Below are positions 20,779 through 31,053 of a stretch of DNA of 64,000 nucleotides, piece after piece. This DNA comes from Maridesulfovibrio zosterae DSM 11974 (GTDB lineage: Bacteria; Desulfobacterota; Desulfovibrionia; Desulfovibrionales; Desulfovibrionaceae), in assembly GCF_000425265.1 (NCBI RefSeq), contig NZ_AUDC01000010.1, positions 62,001 through 126,000 on the forward strand, given 5' to 3'. The notes below the pieces were generated by a model. That model was not told where the DNA came from. It ran no database searches and worked only from the letters and a program-made list of their open reading frames with translations. The position numbers and the translations under genes were made by a program. Every line of letters begins with the position of its first letter. The stretch's first letter is position 1.

Positions 20779-22677
20779 ATGACTACACAGACTGAAAAAT
20801 TCGAATTTAAAGCTGAAGTTAACCAATTGCTGGACATTCTGGTCCACTCTCTCTACACCAACCGCGAAATCTTTCTGCGGGAAATTATTTCCAACGCATC
20901 CGATGCTCTTGATAAAATGCGTTTTGCCATCAACAGCGAGCCTGATCTTAATGATGAAATTGAACCGGAAATCACTATTTCCTACAATGAAGAAAACAAA
21001 TCCGTAATCGTAAAAGATACAGGTCTCGGCATGACTAAAGAAGAAGTCATGGCCAACATAGGAACCATCGCCCATTCTGGTTCAGCAGAATTTGTCAAAC
21101 AGGCAGCGGAGTCAAAAGAAAGCTTAGACTCTCTTATCGGACGCTTCGGTGTGGGCTTCTATTCTATTTTCATGGTTTCAGATAAAGTTATTGTTCGCAC
21201 CAAATCATACAAAGACGGTGAAGCTGCTATCCAGTGGGTTTCTGATGGTAAAAACAGCTATGAACTGAGTATCCTTGATGAAGAACTTACTCATGGAACA
21301 TCTATTGAAATTTTCCTCAACGAAGATATGGTTGAACGCTTCGGCTCCGAAGGCAAGCTGAAAGATATCGTTTCCAAACACTCAAATTTTGTATCCTTCC
21401 CCATCATGATTGGTGGAGAAAGGGTTAACACCGTAACTGCTCTGTGGCGCGAACCTAAATTCCAGATTAAGCAGGAACAATACGAAGAATTTTATAAATT
21501 CCTGACTTATGACTCACAGCCGCCTATAAGCACACTGCACTTTTCCGTCGATGCTCCGGTTCAGTTCAACAGCCTTCTTTTCATTCCCGAAAAAGACCTT
21601 GATATCTTCGGAATGGACCGCGATAACTGGGGACTAGACCTCTACGTACGTCGCGTACTTATCGAAAAGCAGAACAAAAATCTCTTGCCCGAATACCTTA
21701 GCTTCATCAAAGGTGTAGTTGATACTGAAGATCTACCGCTGAATATATCCCGCGAAACGCTTCAGGACAACCTGCTCATCGGAAAGATCAGCTCCACTTT
21801 GACTAAACAGGTTTTAGGACAGCTTGAAAAAATAGCTAAAGATGATCCTGAAAAGTATGCACAATTCTGGAAAGCACATTCGAAGATCTTCAAAGCCGGG
21901 CATATGGATTTCCTGAATAGAGATAAATATTCAAAACTGCTGCGCTTTGATTCTTCTAAAGCTGAGGATGAGACTCTTATTGCTTTTGATGATTACATTG
22001 AAAGAGCTAAGGAAGATCAGAAAGAAATATACTATTCAGTTGTTGCAAGCCGTGAAGCTGCGAACCTGAATCCTCACCTTGAGATCTTCCGCAGCAAGGA
22101 TATTGAAGTAATATATCTTTACGAGCCGATCGATGAATTCGTCATGGAATCCTTACGTGAATATAGTGAATTCACTCTGGTCGCAGCAGAATACGCTGAT
22201 CTTGAAAAGCTGGATAAGTTTGAATCAGCAAAAAAAGAAAATGAAGCAGAGCCTCTTTCCGACGAGCAGGAAAAGGATATGGAAGCTCTTGCCGCCAAGA
22301 TGAAAGAAATTCTCGGCGAGCAGGTTGCAGAGGTTAAAATATCTGAAAGACTTTCCGACTCCCCCTGCCGTCTGATTAATCCTGATGGTGCTATGACTTC
22401 CTCCATGGAAAAAATCATGAAAGCCATGAACAAGGATAACTCTATTCCAACTAAGACCATGGAAATCAACGCTGATCATCCACTGCTGCGTTCCATGTTG
22501 AATATCTTTAAAACCAATGCTGATGATGAGTTCATTGCACTCTCCTCTAAACAGCTCCTTGAATCAGCTCTCCTTCTTGAAGGATACTTAAGCGACCCTC
22601 ATGCCTTGGTTGGACGGATTCAAAACCTGCTGACTAAAGCAGGCGGGTGGTACGCTAAGCTTGAAGAAAAAGACTAA
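20779..22677 (+). CDS. htpG: Molecular chaperone HtpG (Hsp90)
   Basis: A 632-residue Hsp90 homologue. The GHKL ATPase domain shows LYTNREIFLREIISNASDALDK, the DTGLGMT box and GRFGVGFYS. The middle domain has the PLNISRETLQ motif with the catalytic arginine. The C-terminal dimerisation domain is present to the normal length. GGAGG lies 6 bases before the ATG, and a strong terminator follows. It works as an ATP-dependent cytoplasmic chaperone. Confidence 0.97.
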   Translation: MTTQTEKFEFKAEVNQLLDILVHSLYTNREIFLREIISNASDALDKMRFAINSEPDLNDEIEPEITISYNEENKSVIVKDTGLGMTKEEVMANIGTIAHSGSAEFVKQAAESKESLDSLIGRFGVGFYSIFMVSDKVIVRTKSYKDGEAAIQWVSDGKNSYELSILDEELTHGTSIEIFLNEDMVERFGSEGKLKDIVSKHSNFVSFPIMIGGERVNTVTALWREPKFQIKQEQYEEFYKFLTYDSQPPISTLHFSVDAPVQFNSLLFIPEKDLDIFGMDRDNWGLDLYVRRVLIEKQNKNLLPEYLSFIKGVVDTEDLPLNISRETLQDNLLIGKISSTLTKQVLGQLEKIAKDDPEKYAQFWKAHSKIFKAGHMDFLNRDKYSKLLRFDSSKAEDETLIAFDDYIERAKEDQKEIYYSVVASREAANLNPHLEIFRSKDIEVIYLYEPIDEFVMESLREYSEFTLVAAEYADLEKLDKFESAKKENEAEPLSDEQEKDMEALAAKMKEILGEQVAEVKISERLSDSPCRLINPDGAMTSSMEKIMKAMNKDNSIPTKTMEINADHPLLRSMLNIFKTNADDEFIALSSKQLLESALLLEGYLSDPHALVGRIQNLLTKAGGWYAKLEEKD

Positions 22678-22765
22678 TACATAAGAATAGATTACAAATA
22701 GAAAGTCTCGTTCTGGCGTCTCACCCGTCAAGTAGACAGTTTTAAAGGGACCATTAAGAAGATTA

Positions 22766-22819
22766 AATCGGCCAGTTTTTCTCGGAACATTACCTGGAAA
22801 AACTGGCCGATTCTTTTTT
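22766..22819 (+). terminator. Rho-independent terminator of htpG
   Basis: AATCGGCCAGTTTTTC pairs with the mirrored arm ending in CTGGCCGATT, followed by CTTTTTT. Confidence 0.88.
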
Positions 22820-22899
22820 AAATTTTTTCTAACTATAAAAATAGATATAATTATTGAAGAGTCTCAATACTTGCCCCGTGAGCAACAAGAGTATACGTA

Positions 22900-23988
22900 G
22901 TGCTTCATCCCATAAACCCCACAACCAGTCCTGCATATTCCATGAACAAATCAATTCCTACCTATTCTCCAAAGCTAGCTGCACAACTCAATACTCCCAT
23001 TGCCATTGGCAATAAAATCGTCCCCAACCGCCTGTGGCTGGCTCCCATGGCAGGATTGACCCACAGTGCCTTTCGTCAGGTTCTGGCCCACTATGGTTCC
23101 TGCGGTCTGGTCTTTACGGAAATGTGCAGCGCCAAGGCTGTACCAACGGAGAATCCCCGGATATCCCCGGTATTTCGGTGGCAGGAGTGGGAACTTCCCA
23201 ACTTGGTCTGTCAATTGTTAGGCAGCGCGCCAGAGGAATTTGTAATTGCAGCTAAGCGCGTGGAGCGCGAAGGTTTCTTTGGCGTAGACATCAATATGGG
23301 ATGCTCGGCACGGGGAATGATCAAGCGCGAAGCGGGAGCTGCCCTACTTAAGACACCAGACAAAGCAATGGCGGTGGTAGAAGCGGTACGAAAGGCTGTG
23401 TCTATTCCTGTTTTTGTTAAATTCCGCACAGGATGGTCCAAGGAAATTGCCCCAGCAGTAGCCCTAGCCAAAGATCTTGAGGCAGCAGGAGCCGATTGTC
23501 TGGTATTCCACCCGCGTGTAGCCCCGGACAAACGTACCCGCCCCCCCAGAATTGACCACATCCGCCACATAAAGGAAGCTGTCTCCATTCCTGTCTTTGG
23601 TAATGGGGATGTGACAACCACGCAGCACTGTCAGAATATGCTTGATACGACAGGCTGTGATGGCGTATCCATTGGCCGTATGGCCGTGGCTCGTCCCTGG
23701 ATCTTTGCCCAATGGACAGCAGACTTTACCCCTGACGACAATATTTTTCAAGACTATGTCCTGCGTCTGGCAGCAGCTTTGGAACAGGAGTTCGATCCCA
23801 TCCGAGGCATCAAAAGATTTCGGCTATTCATGGCCTATTTTGCAGCCAATTTCCGATTCGGTCACAGCCTGCAATCCTCCTTTTCCACGGCAAAAACCAT
23901 GGACGATGTCCGTCGGTTGGCCAAAGAATACATCAGGCCGAACATGTCCTTGAGCCAGTCTCCCAACATGAGCTTGTACAGTCTCTAA
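22900..23988 (+). CDS. tRNA-dihydrouridine synthase
   Basis: A flavin TIM-barrel enzyme reducing uridines in tRNA D-loops. Visible are the start of the barrel LWLAPMAGLTHSAFR, the catalytic cysteine in DINMGCSARGM (usually NxGCPxxK, so Pro is replaced by Ser), VKFRTGW, and the FMN phosphate-binding VFGNGDV and GVSIGRMAVARPWIF. The open frame starts at a GTG (22900), but the ATG at 22942 is equally plausible; neither has a clear ribosome-binding site. Its codons look richer in C and G than its neighbours', which hints at different ancestry. Confidence 0.9.
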   Translation: MLHPINPTTSPAYSMNKSIPTYSPKLAAQLNTPIAIGNKIVPNRLWLAPMAGLTHSAFRQVLAHYGSCGLVFTEMCSAKAVPTENPRISPVFRWQEWELPNLVCQLLGSAPEEFVIAAKRVEREGFFGVDINMGCSARGMIKREAGAALLKTPDKAMAVVEAVRKAVSIPVFVKFRTGWSKEIAPAVALAKDLEAAGADCLVFHPRVAPDKRTRPPRIDHIRHIKEAVSIPVFGNGDVTTTQHCQNMLDTTGCDGVSIGRMAVARPWIFAQWTADFTPDDNIFQDYVLRLAAALEQEFDPIRGIKRFRLFMAYFAANFRFGHSLQSSFSTAKTMDDVRRLAKEYIRPNMSLSQSPNMSLYSL

Positions 23989-24125
23989 GTAAGTACCCCT
24001 AGAAAATATCCTATCTTTGTTAGTGTACATAGTTAACCCCATGTGCTATTAGTACCACGTTAGTCAAAGTAGACAACACATTAAGCATATCCTTCAAACT
24101 ACCAGAAATAATAGAGATAATATAA

Positions 24126-25079
<954 letters not shown>

Positions 25080-25091
25080 GTTTGAAGCGAA

Positions 25092-25814
25092 ATGACAGAG
25101 TTTAATGACATACCTGTAATTATTCTTGCTGGCGGCAAAGGTACAAGATTGAGTTCTGTTGTTGCCGATCGACCGAAACCTCTGGCTGAGGTTCTGGGCA
25201 GGCCATATATAACCTTCCTGCTAGATCAACTGGTCGAGTCTGGTTCTTCAAGAGTAGTCATCTCTACAGGCTACAAAGCACAAATGATCAAAAAGGCGCT
25301 GGGATCGAAATATAGGTCCCTGCGCCTTTCTTATGCTCAGGAAGATGAGCCGCTCGGAACCGGTGGCGGTATCCGGCTGGCCATGGAGCAACTTGAGGGA
25401 GATATTTTTCTGGTCTTGAACGGTGATTCATATTGCGGAGCAGATCTCTCGCTTTACAGTAAATGGTTTTTTAAAGAGTTGCGTGAAGCTTCGTTACTGC
25501 TTACCAGAATGAATGATACATCCCGCTACGGACGGGTGTATCTGGATGATTCACAACAGGTTACTAATTTTGTGGAAAAAGGCGGCAATACAGGAAGCGG
25601 CCTAATCAATGCGGGCATATACCTATTGAAAAGATCAGTATTGAGCGATGTCCCTGTCGGATATGCCTGCTCTATAGAGCAAAATATTTTTCCCGGCCTT
25701 ATAGGCAAAGGACTATTCGGTTTTCCTGTAAACGCCTCTTTTCTCGACATCGGCACCCCGGAATCATATGCTGAAGCGAAATTATTTTTTAAAGGAATTC
25801 AAGAAACTAAATGA
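25092..25814 (+). CDS. HddC-like sugar-1-phosphate nucleotidyltransferase
   Basis: A 240-residue nucleotidyltransferase. The signature IILAGGKGTRLSSVVADRPKPLAEV is at the N-terminus, the metal-binding LNGDSY is near residue 115, and the C-terminus ends in FLDIGTPESYAEA. Compact size and context resemble HddC, which makes GDP-D-glycero-alpha-D-manno-heptose, rather than full-length glucose-1-phosphate thymidylyltransferases. Its stop overlaps the kinase start by four bases (ATGA), as expected for HddC/HddA-type partners. The base specificity (GDP) is inferred. Confidence 0.88.
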   Translation: MTEFNDIPVIILAGGKGTRLSSVVADRPKPLAEVLGRPYITFLLDQLVESGSSRVVISTGYKAQMIKKALGSKYRSLRLSYAQEDEPLGTGGGIRLAMEQLEGDIFLVLNGDSYCGADLSLYSKWFFKELREASLLLTRMNDTSRYGRVYLDDSQQVTNFVEKGGNTGSGLINAGIYLLKRSVLSDVPVGYACSIEQNIFPGLIGKGLFGFPVNASFLDIGTPESYAEAKLFFKGIQETK

Positions 25815-26878
25815 TTATCAGTAGAACCCCGTTTCGTGTTTCTTTTTTTGGAGGAGGCACGGATTATCCAGCTTGGTACATGAAACATGGTGGCAGTGTT
25901 TTGTCTACAGCCATTGACAAATACTGCTACATCACTCTTCGTTACCTGCCCCCATTCTTCGAACACAAAATTCGTCTGGTATATTCGAAAATGGAACAGT
26001 GTCAGCATTTCTCCGAATTACAGCACCCCGCTGTACGCGAAACATTGCGATACATGAATTTTGTCGATAGTCTTGAAATTCACCACGATGGGGATCTGCC
26101 AGCACGTAGCGGAATGGGGTCCAGTTCGTCCTTCACCGTAGGGCTGCTTAACGCCCTCTATGCCCTGCGCGGCAAGATGGCTGAGCCTCATCGCCTGGGG
26201 ATGGAATCTATCCATATCGAACAGAATATGATCAAAGAAACTGTAGGTTCCCAGGACCAGATGGCTGCAGCCCACGGAGGATTGAATCATATTGAGTTCC
26301 GGAAGGACGGGGAAATTTTTGTCAACCCGGTGATAGTTTCACCAGCAAGGGTGGCAGAACTATCTGACCACCTTATGCTGTTTTATACTGGGATCATGCG
26401 CACTGCTTCTGATGTGGCCGAGAGTTTTGTTAACGATCTTGAAGCCAAGCACGACCTCCTGCATCGCATGAACGGTATGGTCAAGCAGGGAATAGATATT
26501 TTGACTAACGGCGGAGATATCTGCCTTTTTGGCGAATTATTGAATGAAACATGGCAGGCCAAAAAGCAGCTTGGCGACAAAGTAGCTAACCCTGTGGTCA
26601 ATGACCTTTATTCCCGGGCCCGTAAAATGGGTGCTATGGGAGGCAAGCTTACCGGAGCAGGCGGCGGGGGATTTCTGCTACTCTTCGCACCACCTGAGAA
26701 ACATAAATGCATCAGGCAAGAGCTCAAAGAACTCTTGCATATCCCGTTTGATTTTGTCCGCAATGGTTCCCAGATCATTTTTTACGACCCCAGAATCGAT
26801 AACTACAGAGCTCTTGAAGAAGAGCACAACCGTAAAGACGTCAACGGCTTTTATGAACTGTCTTCCCTAAAGGCCTGA
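25811..26878 (+). CDS. HddA-like GHMP sugar kinase
   Basis: A 355-residue GHMP kinase. The N-terminus reads RTPFRVSFFGGGTDYP, the ATP loop is LPARSGMGSSSSF, and the C-terminal motif is GGKLTGAGGGGFLLLF. This pattern fits D-glycero-D-manno-heptose-7-phosphate 1-kinase (HddA) and related fucose/octose kinases. It probably makes a sugar-1-phosphate for the nucleotidyltransferase that overlaps it upstream. The isomerase GmhA and phosphatase GmhB of the heptose pathway are not in the window. Confidence 0.9.
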   Translation: MIISRTPFRVSFFGGGTDYPAWYMKHGGSVLSTAIDKYCYITLRYLPPFFEHKIRLVYSKMEQCQHFSELQHPAVRETLRYMNFVDSLEIHHDGDLPARSGMGSSSSFTVGLLNALYALRGKMAEPHRLGMESIHIEQNMIKETVGSQDQMAAAHGGLNHIEFRKDGEIFVNPVIVSPARVAELSDHLMLFYTGIMRTASDVAESFVNDLEAKHDLLHRMNGMVKQGIDILTNGGDICLFGELLNETWQAKKQLGDKVANPVVNDLYSRARKMGAMGGKLTGAGGGGFLLLFAPPEKHKCIRQELKELLHIPFDFVRNGSQIIFYDPRIDNYRALEEEHNRKDVNGFYELSSLKA

Positions 26879-26907
26879 TTTTTATAGCTTGAACAACCAG
26901 GAGCATT

Positions 26908-27882
26908 ATGAAGCTTCATCCCGACAATAAACGAACCATGTATCGTGATATGCTGCGCATCCGTATGGTACAGGAGCGTATCGAAGCGGAATATCTTGAA
27001 GACCGCATGCGAACACCCGTGCACCTCTGCGTTGGCCAAGAGGCCAGTGCTGTAGGAGTATGCGCTACCCTTCGCAAAGGTGACTACATCAGTTCCAACC
27101 ATCGCGGACACGGGCACTACCTTGCCAAGGGCGGTGACCTCAAGGCCCTGATGGCCGAGCTGCATTGCAAAACCACCGGGTGCGCCAAAGGTTATGGAGG
27201 TTCTATGCATCTGGTGGACACATCTGTGGGAAACATGGGCCATTCAGCTATTGTAGGTGGCGGTATTCCTATAGGAACTGGACAGGCGCTTGCTTCCAAA
27301 ATGCTCAAACAGGACAGGGTCAGTGTAGTTTTTTTCGGAGACGGCGCGGCTGACGAAGGTACGTTCTATGAATCTGTCAATTTTGCCATGCTCAAGAAAT
27401 TGCCTGTGGTCTACGTTCTTGAAAACAACGGTTGGGCGGTTTGTTCTCCCACGGCATCGCGTCAGTTGGGTAAAAACGTATTCCTCAAAGGGGCCGCACC
27501 AGAATTACTGTCCGCGCAATCCATTGATGGCAATGATGTGGAACTCATCTATGAAAAAGCCATTGCCGCTGTCGAGCGTGCAAGGTCCGGTCTTGGGCCC
27601 TCGCTTATAGAATGCAAGACCTATCGGATGCTCGGTCATGCAGGATGTAAGGCACAGGATGCCAAAGGATACAGGGATGAGCAGGAGGTCGAAAAATGGG
27701 CCGAACGATGTCCTTTGCAGTCTTATGGACAGAAATTGATTAAAGGAGATGTTCTGACGCAATCCGATATCGACGTCATGCAGAGAGAAATTGCGCAGGA
27801 ACTGGACGAAGCATTCAGATTTGCTCTTGAGAGTCCGCTCCCCACCGAAGAAGATCTTCATAAATATTTATTTTGCGAGTAA
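26908..27882 (+). CDS. TPP-dependent dehydrogenase E1 alpha-like subunit
   Basis: A 324-residue protein of the pyruvate/acetoin dehydrogenase E1 alpha family. The thiamine diphosphate motif begins GDGAADEG and ends ENNGWAV. HRGHGHYLAKGGD matches the E1 alpha loop with its conserved histidine. AGGAG lies 4 bases before the ATG. The beta gene starts three bases after its stop. No E2 lipoyl acyltransferase or E3 gene is near, so the pair probably works without the dehydrogenase complex, on a sugar substrate or as a two-carbon donor. Confidence 0.9.
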   Translation: MKLHPDNKRTMYRDMLRIRMVQERIEAEYLEDRMRTPVHLCVGQEASAVGVCATLRKGDYISSNHRGHGHYLAKGGDLKALMAELHCKTTGCAKGYGGSMHLVDTSVGNMGHSAIVGGGIPIGTGQALASKMLKQDRVSVVFFGDGAADEGTFYESVNFAMLKKLPVVYVLENNGWAVCSPTASRQLGKNVFLKGAAPELLSAQSIDGNDVELIYEKAIAAVERARSGLGPSLIECKTYRMLGHAGCKAQDAKGYRDEQEVEKWAERCPLQSYGQKLIKGDVLTQSDIDVMQREIAQELDEAFRFALESPLPTEEDLHKYLFCE

Positions 27883-27885
27883 ACC

Positions 27886-28926
27886 ATGCCTTGGTCACGA
27901 ATTAATCTCGATACAGTTGAACACGATTATCATAGCGGAGGTCTTGATGCCCGCCGTCTGTCCTACGCACAGGCCATTAATGAATCTCTGGCCCAGGCTC
28001 TTGAACAGGACAAGTCCGTCTATGTAATGGGGCAGGGAGTGGACGATCCTTCCGGAATGTTCGGTGCCACCCTCGGACTGGATAAAACATTCGGCTCCGA
28101 TCGTGTATTCGACACCCCTCTCGCTGAAACAGCCCTTACCGGCATAGCTCTCGGTTCAGCTATTGCAGGCATGCGCCCTGTTTATTTTCATAACCGACCC
28201 GACTTCCTGACTCTGGCCATGGACCAAATTCTAAATCATGCCTCCAAGTGGCATTACATGTTTGGGGGTGCCGCCTGTGCTCCCATGGTCATCTGGGCCT
28301 GTGTAGGGAGAGGGTGGGGATCTGCAGCTCAGCACTCCCAAGCCCTACAGGGACTGTTCATGCATATTCCGGGGCTGAAAATGATAATGCCCTCTACCTG
28401 TTACGATACCAAAGGGCTCATGCTCTCAGCCATCAAGGAAAACAATCCGGTCTTGATCATTGAACACCGTCTCAATTTCCGTCAAGAAGGATATGTCCCT
28501 GAAGATATGTATACCATTCCGTTGGGTAGGGGCGCTATCCGCCGTAAAGGCAAGGACGTTACTGTGCTGGGGATTTCCCATCTTGCAAATGATGCATTCA
28601 CTGCCGCAACAGAGCTAGCCGAAGAAGGCATTGATGTGGAAGTTATAGACCCCCGAACTTTAAAGCCCTTTGATGAGGAGTTAGTGTTAGAGTCCGTGAA
28701 AAAAACCGGAAAGCTGGTTATTGCCGATACCGGATGGCGTACGGGAGGAGTTACTGCAGAGATAGCTGCCACTATAGCTGAAAAAGGATTTGAGTATCTC
28801 AAGGCACCAATCAAAAGGGTAACGGCTCCGGACCTGCCGACACCTTCGGCTTACGTGCTTGAAGAGGCGTACTATGCCGGAGTTTCTGAACTCAAAGACG
28901 CCATTCGCGAAACGGCAAAAAGGTAG
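27886..28926 (+). CDS. TPP-dependent dehydrogenase E1 beta-like subunit
   Basis: A 346-residue partner of the preceding alpha subunit. The TPP-activating glutamate lies in FDTPLAETALTGIALG, the AQHSQ motif is present, and the C-terminal transketolase-like domain includes VIDPRTLKPFD and VIADTGW. About 25 extra residues precede the usual start. The alpha/beta gene order and three-base gap suggest a heterotetramer. Placement between a sugar kinase and a GDP-fucose-synthase-like gene argues for nucleotide-sugar chemistry rather than central metabolism. Confidence 0.9.
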   Translation: MPWSRINLDTVEHDYHSGGLDARRLSYAQAINESLAQALEQDKSVYVMGQGVDDPSGMFGATLGLDKTFGSDRVFDTPLAETALTGIALGSAIAGMRPVYFHNRPDFLTLAMDQILNHASKWHYMFGGAACAPMVIWACVGRGWGSAAQHSQALQGLFMHIPGLKMIMPSTCYDTKGLMLSAIKENNPVLIIEHRLNFRQEGYVPEDMYTIPLGRGAIRRKGKDVTVLGISHLANDAFTAATELAEEGIDVEVIDPRTLKPFDEELVLESVKKTGKLVIADTGWRTGGVTAEIAATIAEKGFEYLKAPIKRVTAPDLPTPSAYVLEEAYYAGVSELKDAIRETAKR

Positions 28927-28931
28927 TCCGC

Positions 28932-29870
28932 ATGAATAAGAATATCAGAATTTACGTGGCCAGTGCAGACAAGGCCATTGGTGCGGCCACTATCAAAGCG
29001 TTTGAAAATGCGGGATATACTGGGATTCTTCGTGCCGAAGAACCGAATCTTGCTGATCAGGCAGCAGTAAATTTTTTTTTTGCAGAAGAACAACCGCAAT
29101 GGGTTGTTCTTGCGGCGGGTAAGTCCGGTGGAATTTCTTATAACAGAAAATATCCTGCCGACCTTATCTATAATAATCTGATGGTAGAAGCCAACGTTAT
29201 CAATTCGGCTCATGAATCAGGGGTTGAGAAACTGCTTTATCTGGCAAGTTCCTGCTCCTATCCACGGTTATGCAAGCAGCCCATCAAGGAAGAATACCTG
29301 CTCACCGGCCCTCTGGAACCCACAAACCAGCCTTATGCAGTGGCCAAGATCGCTGGTATAGAATTATGCAGGGCTTACCGTAAGCAGCACGGAGACAACT
29401 TTATTGCTGCGGTTCCTACTAATTATTTCGGACCGGGCGATGATTTCAGCCCTGAAAACTCCCATGTAATCGGTGCGCTAATTCGGCGCATGCATGAAGC
29501 TCGTGAAATATCCGCACCCAAAGTTGAAATATGGGGAACTGGCAGTCCGCGCAGGGAATTTATATACTCCGAAGATCTTGGCCGGGCCTGTATGTTTCTG
29601 CTTGAAAAATATGAATCCGCTGACCTGATCAATATCAGTACAGGATATTCCCTGTCTATCGGGCAACTTTCCGAAATAATCAAAAAAGTGGTCGGCTACC
29701 AGGGGGAATTGACCTTTGATACCAGCAAACCTGATGGTATGCCAGTCAAGGAGCTTGATGCCTCATTGCTTACCGGAATGGGCTGGAAAGCTGAGATTGA
29801 TTTTTATGATGCGCTTAGATCCACCTATGACTGGTTCCTGGACCAGGAATTTAAAAATAAAGAGATTTAA
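28932..29870 (+). CDS. GDP-L-fucose synthase-like epimerase/reductase
   Basis: A 312-residue protein clearly related to Fcl/ColC: SSCSYPRLCKQPIKEEYLL, LEPTNQPYAVAKIAG with the catalytic Tyr and Lys, TNYFGPGDDF and RREFIYSEDLGRA. The N-terminal Rossmann motif, usually GHRGMVG, reads SADKAIG, so two of three glycines are lost. The enzyme may bind its cofactor unusually or may only epimerise. In GDP-colitose synthesis a related protein acts right after a ColD 3-dehydratase, and such an enzyme is encoded by the next gene. Confidence 0.88.
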   Translation: MNKNIRIYVASADKAIGAATIKAFENAGYTGILRAEEPNLADQAAVNFFFAEEQPQWVVLAAGKSGGISYNRKYPADLIYNNLMVEANVINSAHESGVEKLLYLASSCSYPRLCKQPIKEEYLLTGPLEPTNQPYAVAKIAGIELCRAYRKQHGDNFIAAVPTNYFGPGDDFSPENSHVIGALIRRMHEAREISAPKVEIWGTGSPRREFIYSEDLGRACMFLLEKYESADLINISTGYSLSIGQLSEIIKKVVGYQGELTFDTSKPDGMPVKELDASLLTGMGWKAEIDFYDALRSTYDWFLDQEFKNKEI

Positions 29871-29871
29871 T

Positions 29872-31041
29872 ATGTTCAAATTTCCGCTCATGGATGACAA
29901 TATCACCCGCGATGATCTGGATGTCCTGATAGATTTTCTGCAGGGAATGCCTCGCCTTACTCAGTCCAGGAATGTAGCTGCCTTTGAAAAAGAATGGTCT
30001 GACTGGCTTGGTGTTAAATATTCCGTATTCGTCAACTCCGGTGCATCTGCCAACCTAGCGACCATCACCGCGCTCAAGCATCTGTACGGGGACGGGGAAG
30101 TCATTGTGCCTCCCCTCACTTGGGTTTCGGATATATCCGCAGTACTCTGGAACGGCATGACTCCGGTTTTCGCCGACATCAATCCCCGTACACTGTGTAT
30201 GGATGAAGATGAGATCCTTACCAAAATCACGGACAAGACCCGCGCTGTTTTCATGACTTATGTTCAAGGATTTAACGGGTTGAGTGATCGTCTGCTGAGC
30301 GAGCTGAAAAAACGAGGTATCCCGCTCATTGAAGATGTATGTGAATCCCATGGTGCGACCTTTAACGGACAGCGGCTCGGATCATTCGGGCTTGCCTCAA
30401 ATTTTTCTTTCTATTTTGCCCACCACATGTCTACCGTTGAGGGGGGCATGATCTGCACCAATGATGAGGAAATGTATAATGCTGTCAGAATGCTGCGTTC
30501 CCACGGCATGACCCGTGAGGCTCCGAGTAATCATATCCGGGAACGTTACGAAAAGGAAAACCCGGAACTTTCTCCGGATTTTATCTTTGCATTTCCAGCA
30601 TTCAACATCCGATCAAGCGAAATCAATGCGGTTCTGGGGCGCAGCCAGCTAAAAAAACTTAATTGTAATAATGAAATACGCACCCGCAATTTTAAGCTGT
30701 TCCTTAAGCTTATTGACGCTGAAAAATACCGTACAGATTTCGAGGTGGAAGGCAGCTGCAACTACGCCTTCAACCTTGTAATTAAAAATCCTGATTTTGA
30801 ATTCAGGGATCGACTCGAAAAAACTATGGACAAAGCGGGGATTGAATTTCGCCGAGGCAGTTCAGGAGGTGGCAACCAACTGCGCCAGCACTATCTCAAG
30901 GGTATTGTTGAGCCCGATGCTTACAAAATCTTTCACGAAGTGGAGCATATCCATCATTTTGCCTACTACATCGGCAACTATCCTTCTCTTGAAGAAGATA
31001 GGGTCGTTGAGCTCTGCAACATTCTAAACTGTGTGGAATAA
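29872..31041 (+). CDS. ColD-like PLP-dependent nucleotide-sugar 3-dehydratase (DegT fold)
   Basis: A 389-residue DegT/DnrJ/EryC1-fold protein. The ATG at 29872 follows the previous stop by one base; a longer open frame exists but overlaps the upstream gene. The substrate and PLP segments are VNSGASANL, WVSDISA, and EDVCESHGATFNG. At the position of the PLP-binding lysine the sequence reads FYFAHHMSTVEGG, so His184 replaces Lys. This change defines ColD (GDP-4-keto-6-deoxymannose 3-dehydratase) and RfbH, which remove a hydroxyl instead of transaminating. Length matches ColD. A deoxy position 3 in the product is therefore expected. Confidence 0.88.
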   Translation: MFKFPLMDDNITRDDLDVLIDFLQGMPRLTQSRNVAAFEKEWSDWLGVKYSVFVNSGASANLATITALKHLYGDGEVIVPPLTWVSDISAVLWNGMTPVFADINPRTLCMDEDEILTKITDKTRAVFMTYVQGFNGLSDRLLSELKKRGIPLIEDVCESHGATFNGQRLGSFGLASNFSFYFAHHMSTVEGGMICTNDEEMYNAVRMLRSHGMTREAPSNHIRERYEKENPELSPDFIFAFPAFNIRSSEINAVLGRSQLKKLNCNNEIRTRNFKLFLKLIDAEKYRTDFEVEGSCNYAFNLVIKNPDFEFRDRLEKTMDKAGIEFRRGSSGGGNQLRQHYLKGIVEPDAYKIFHEVEHIHHFAYYIGNYPSLEEDRVVELCNILNCVE

Positions 31042-31053
31042 GGAGCAGCTTTA

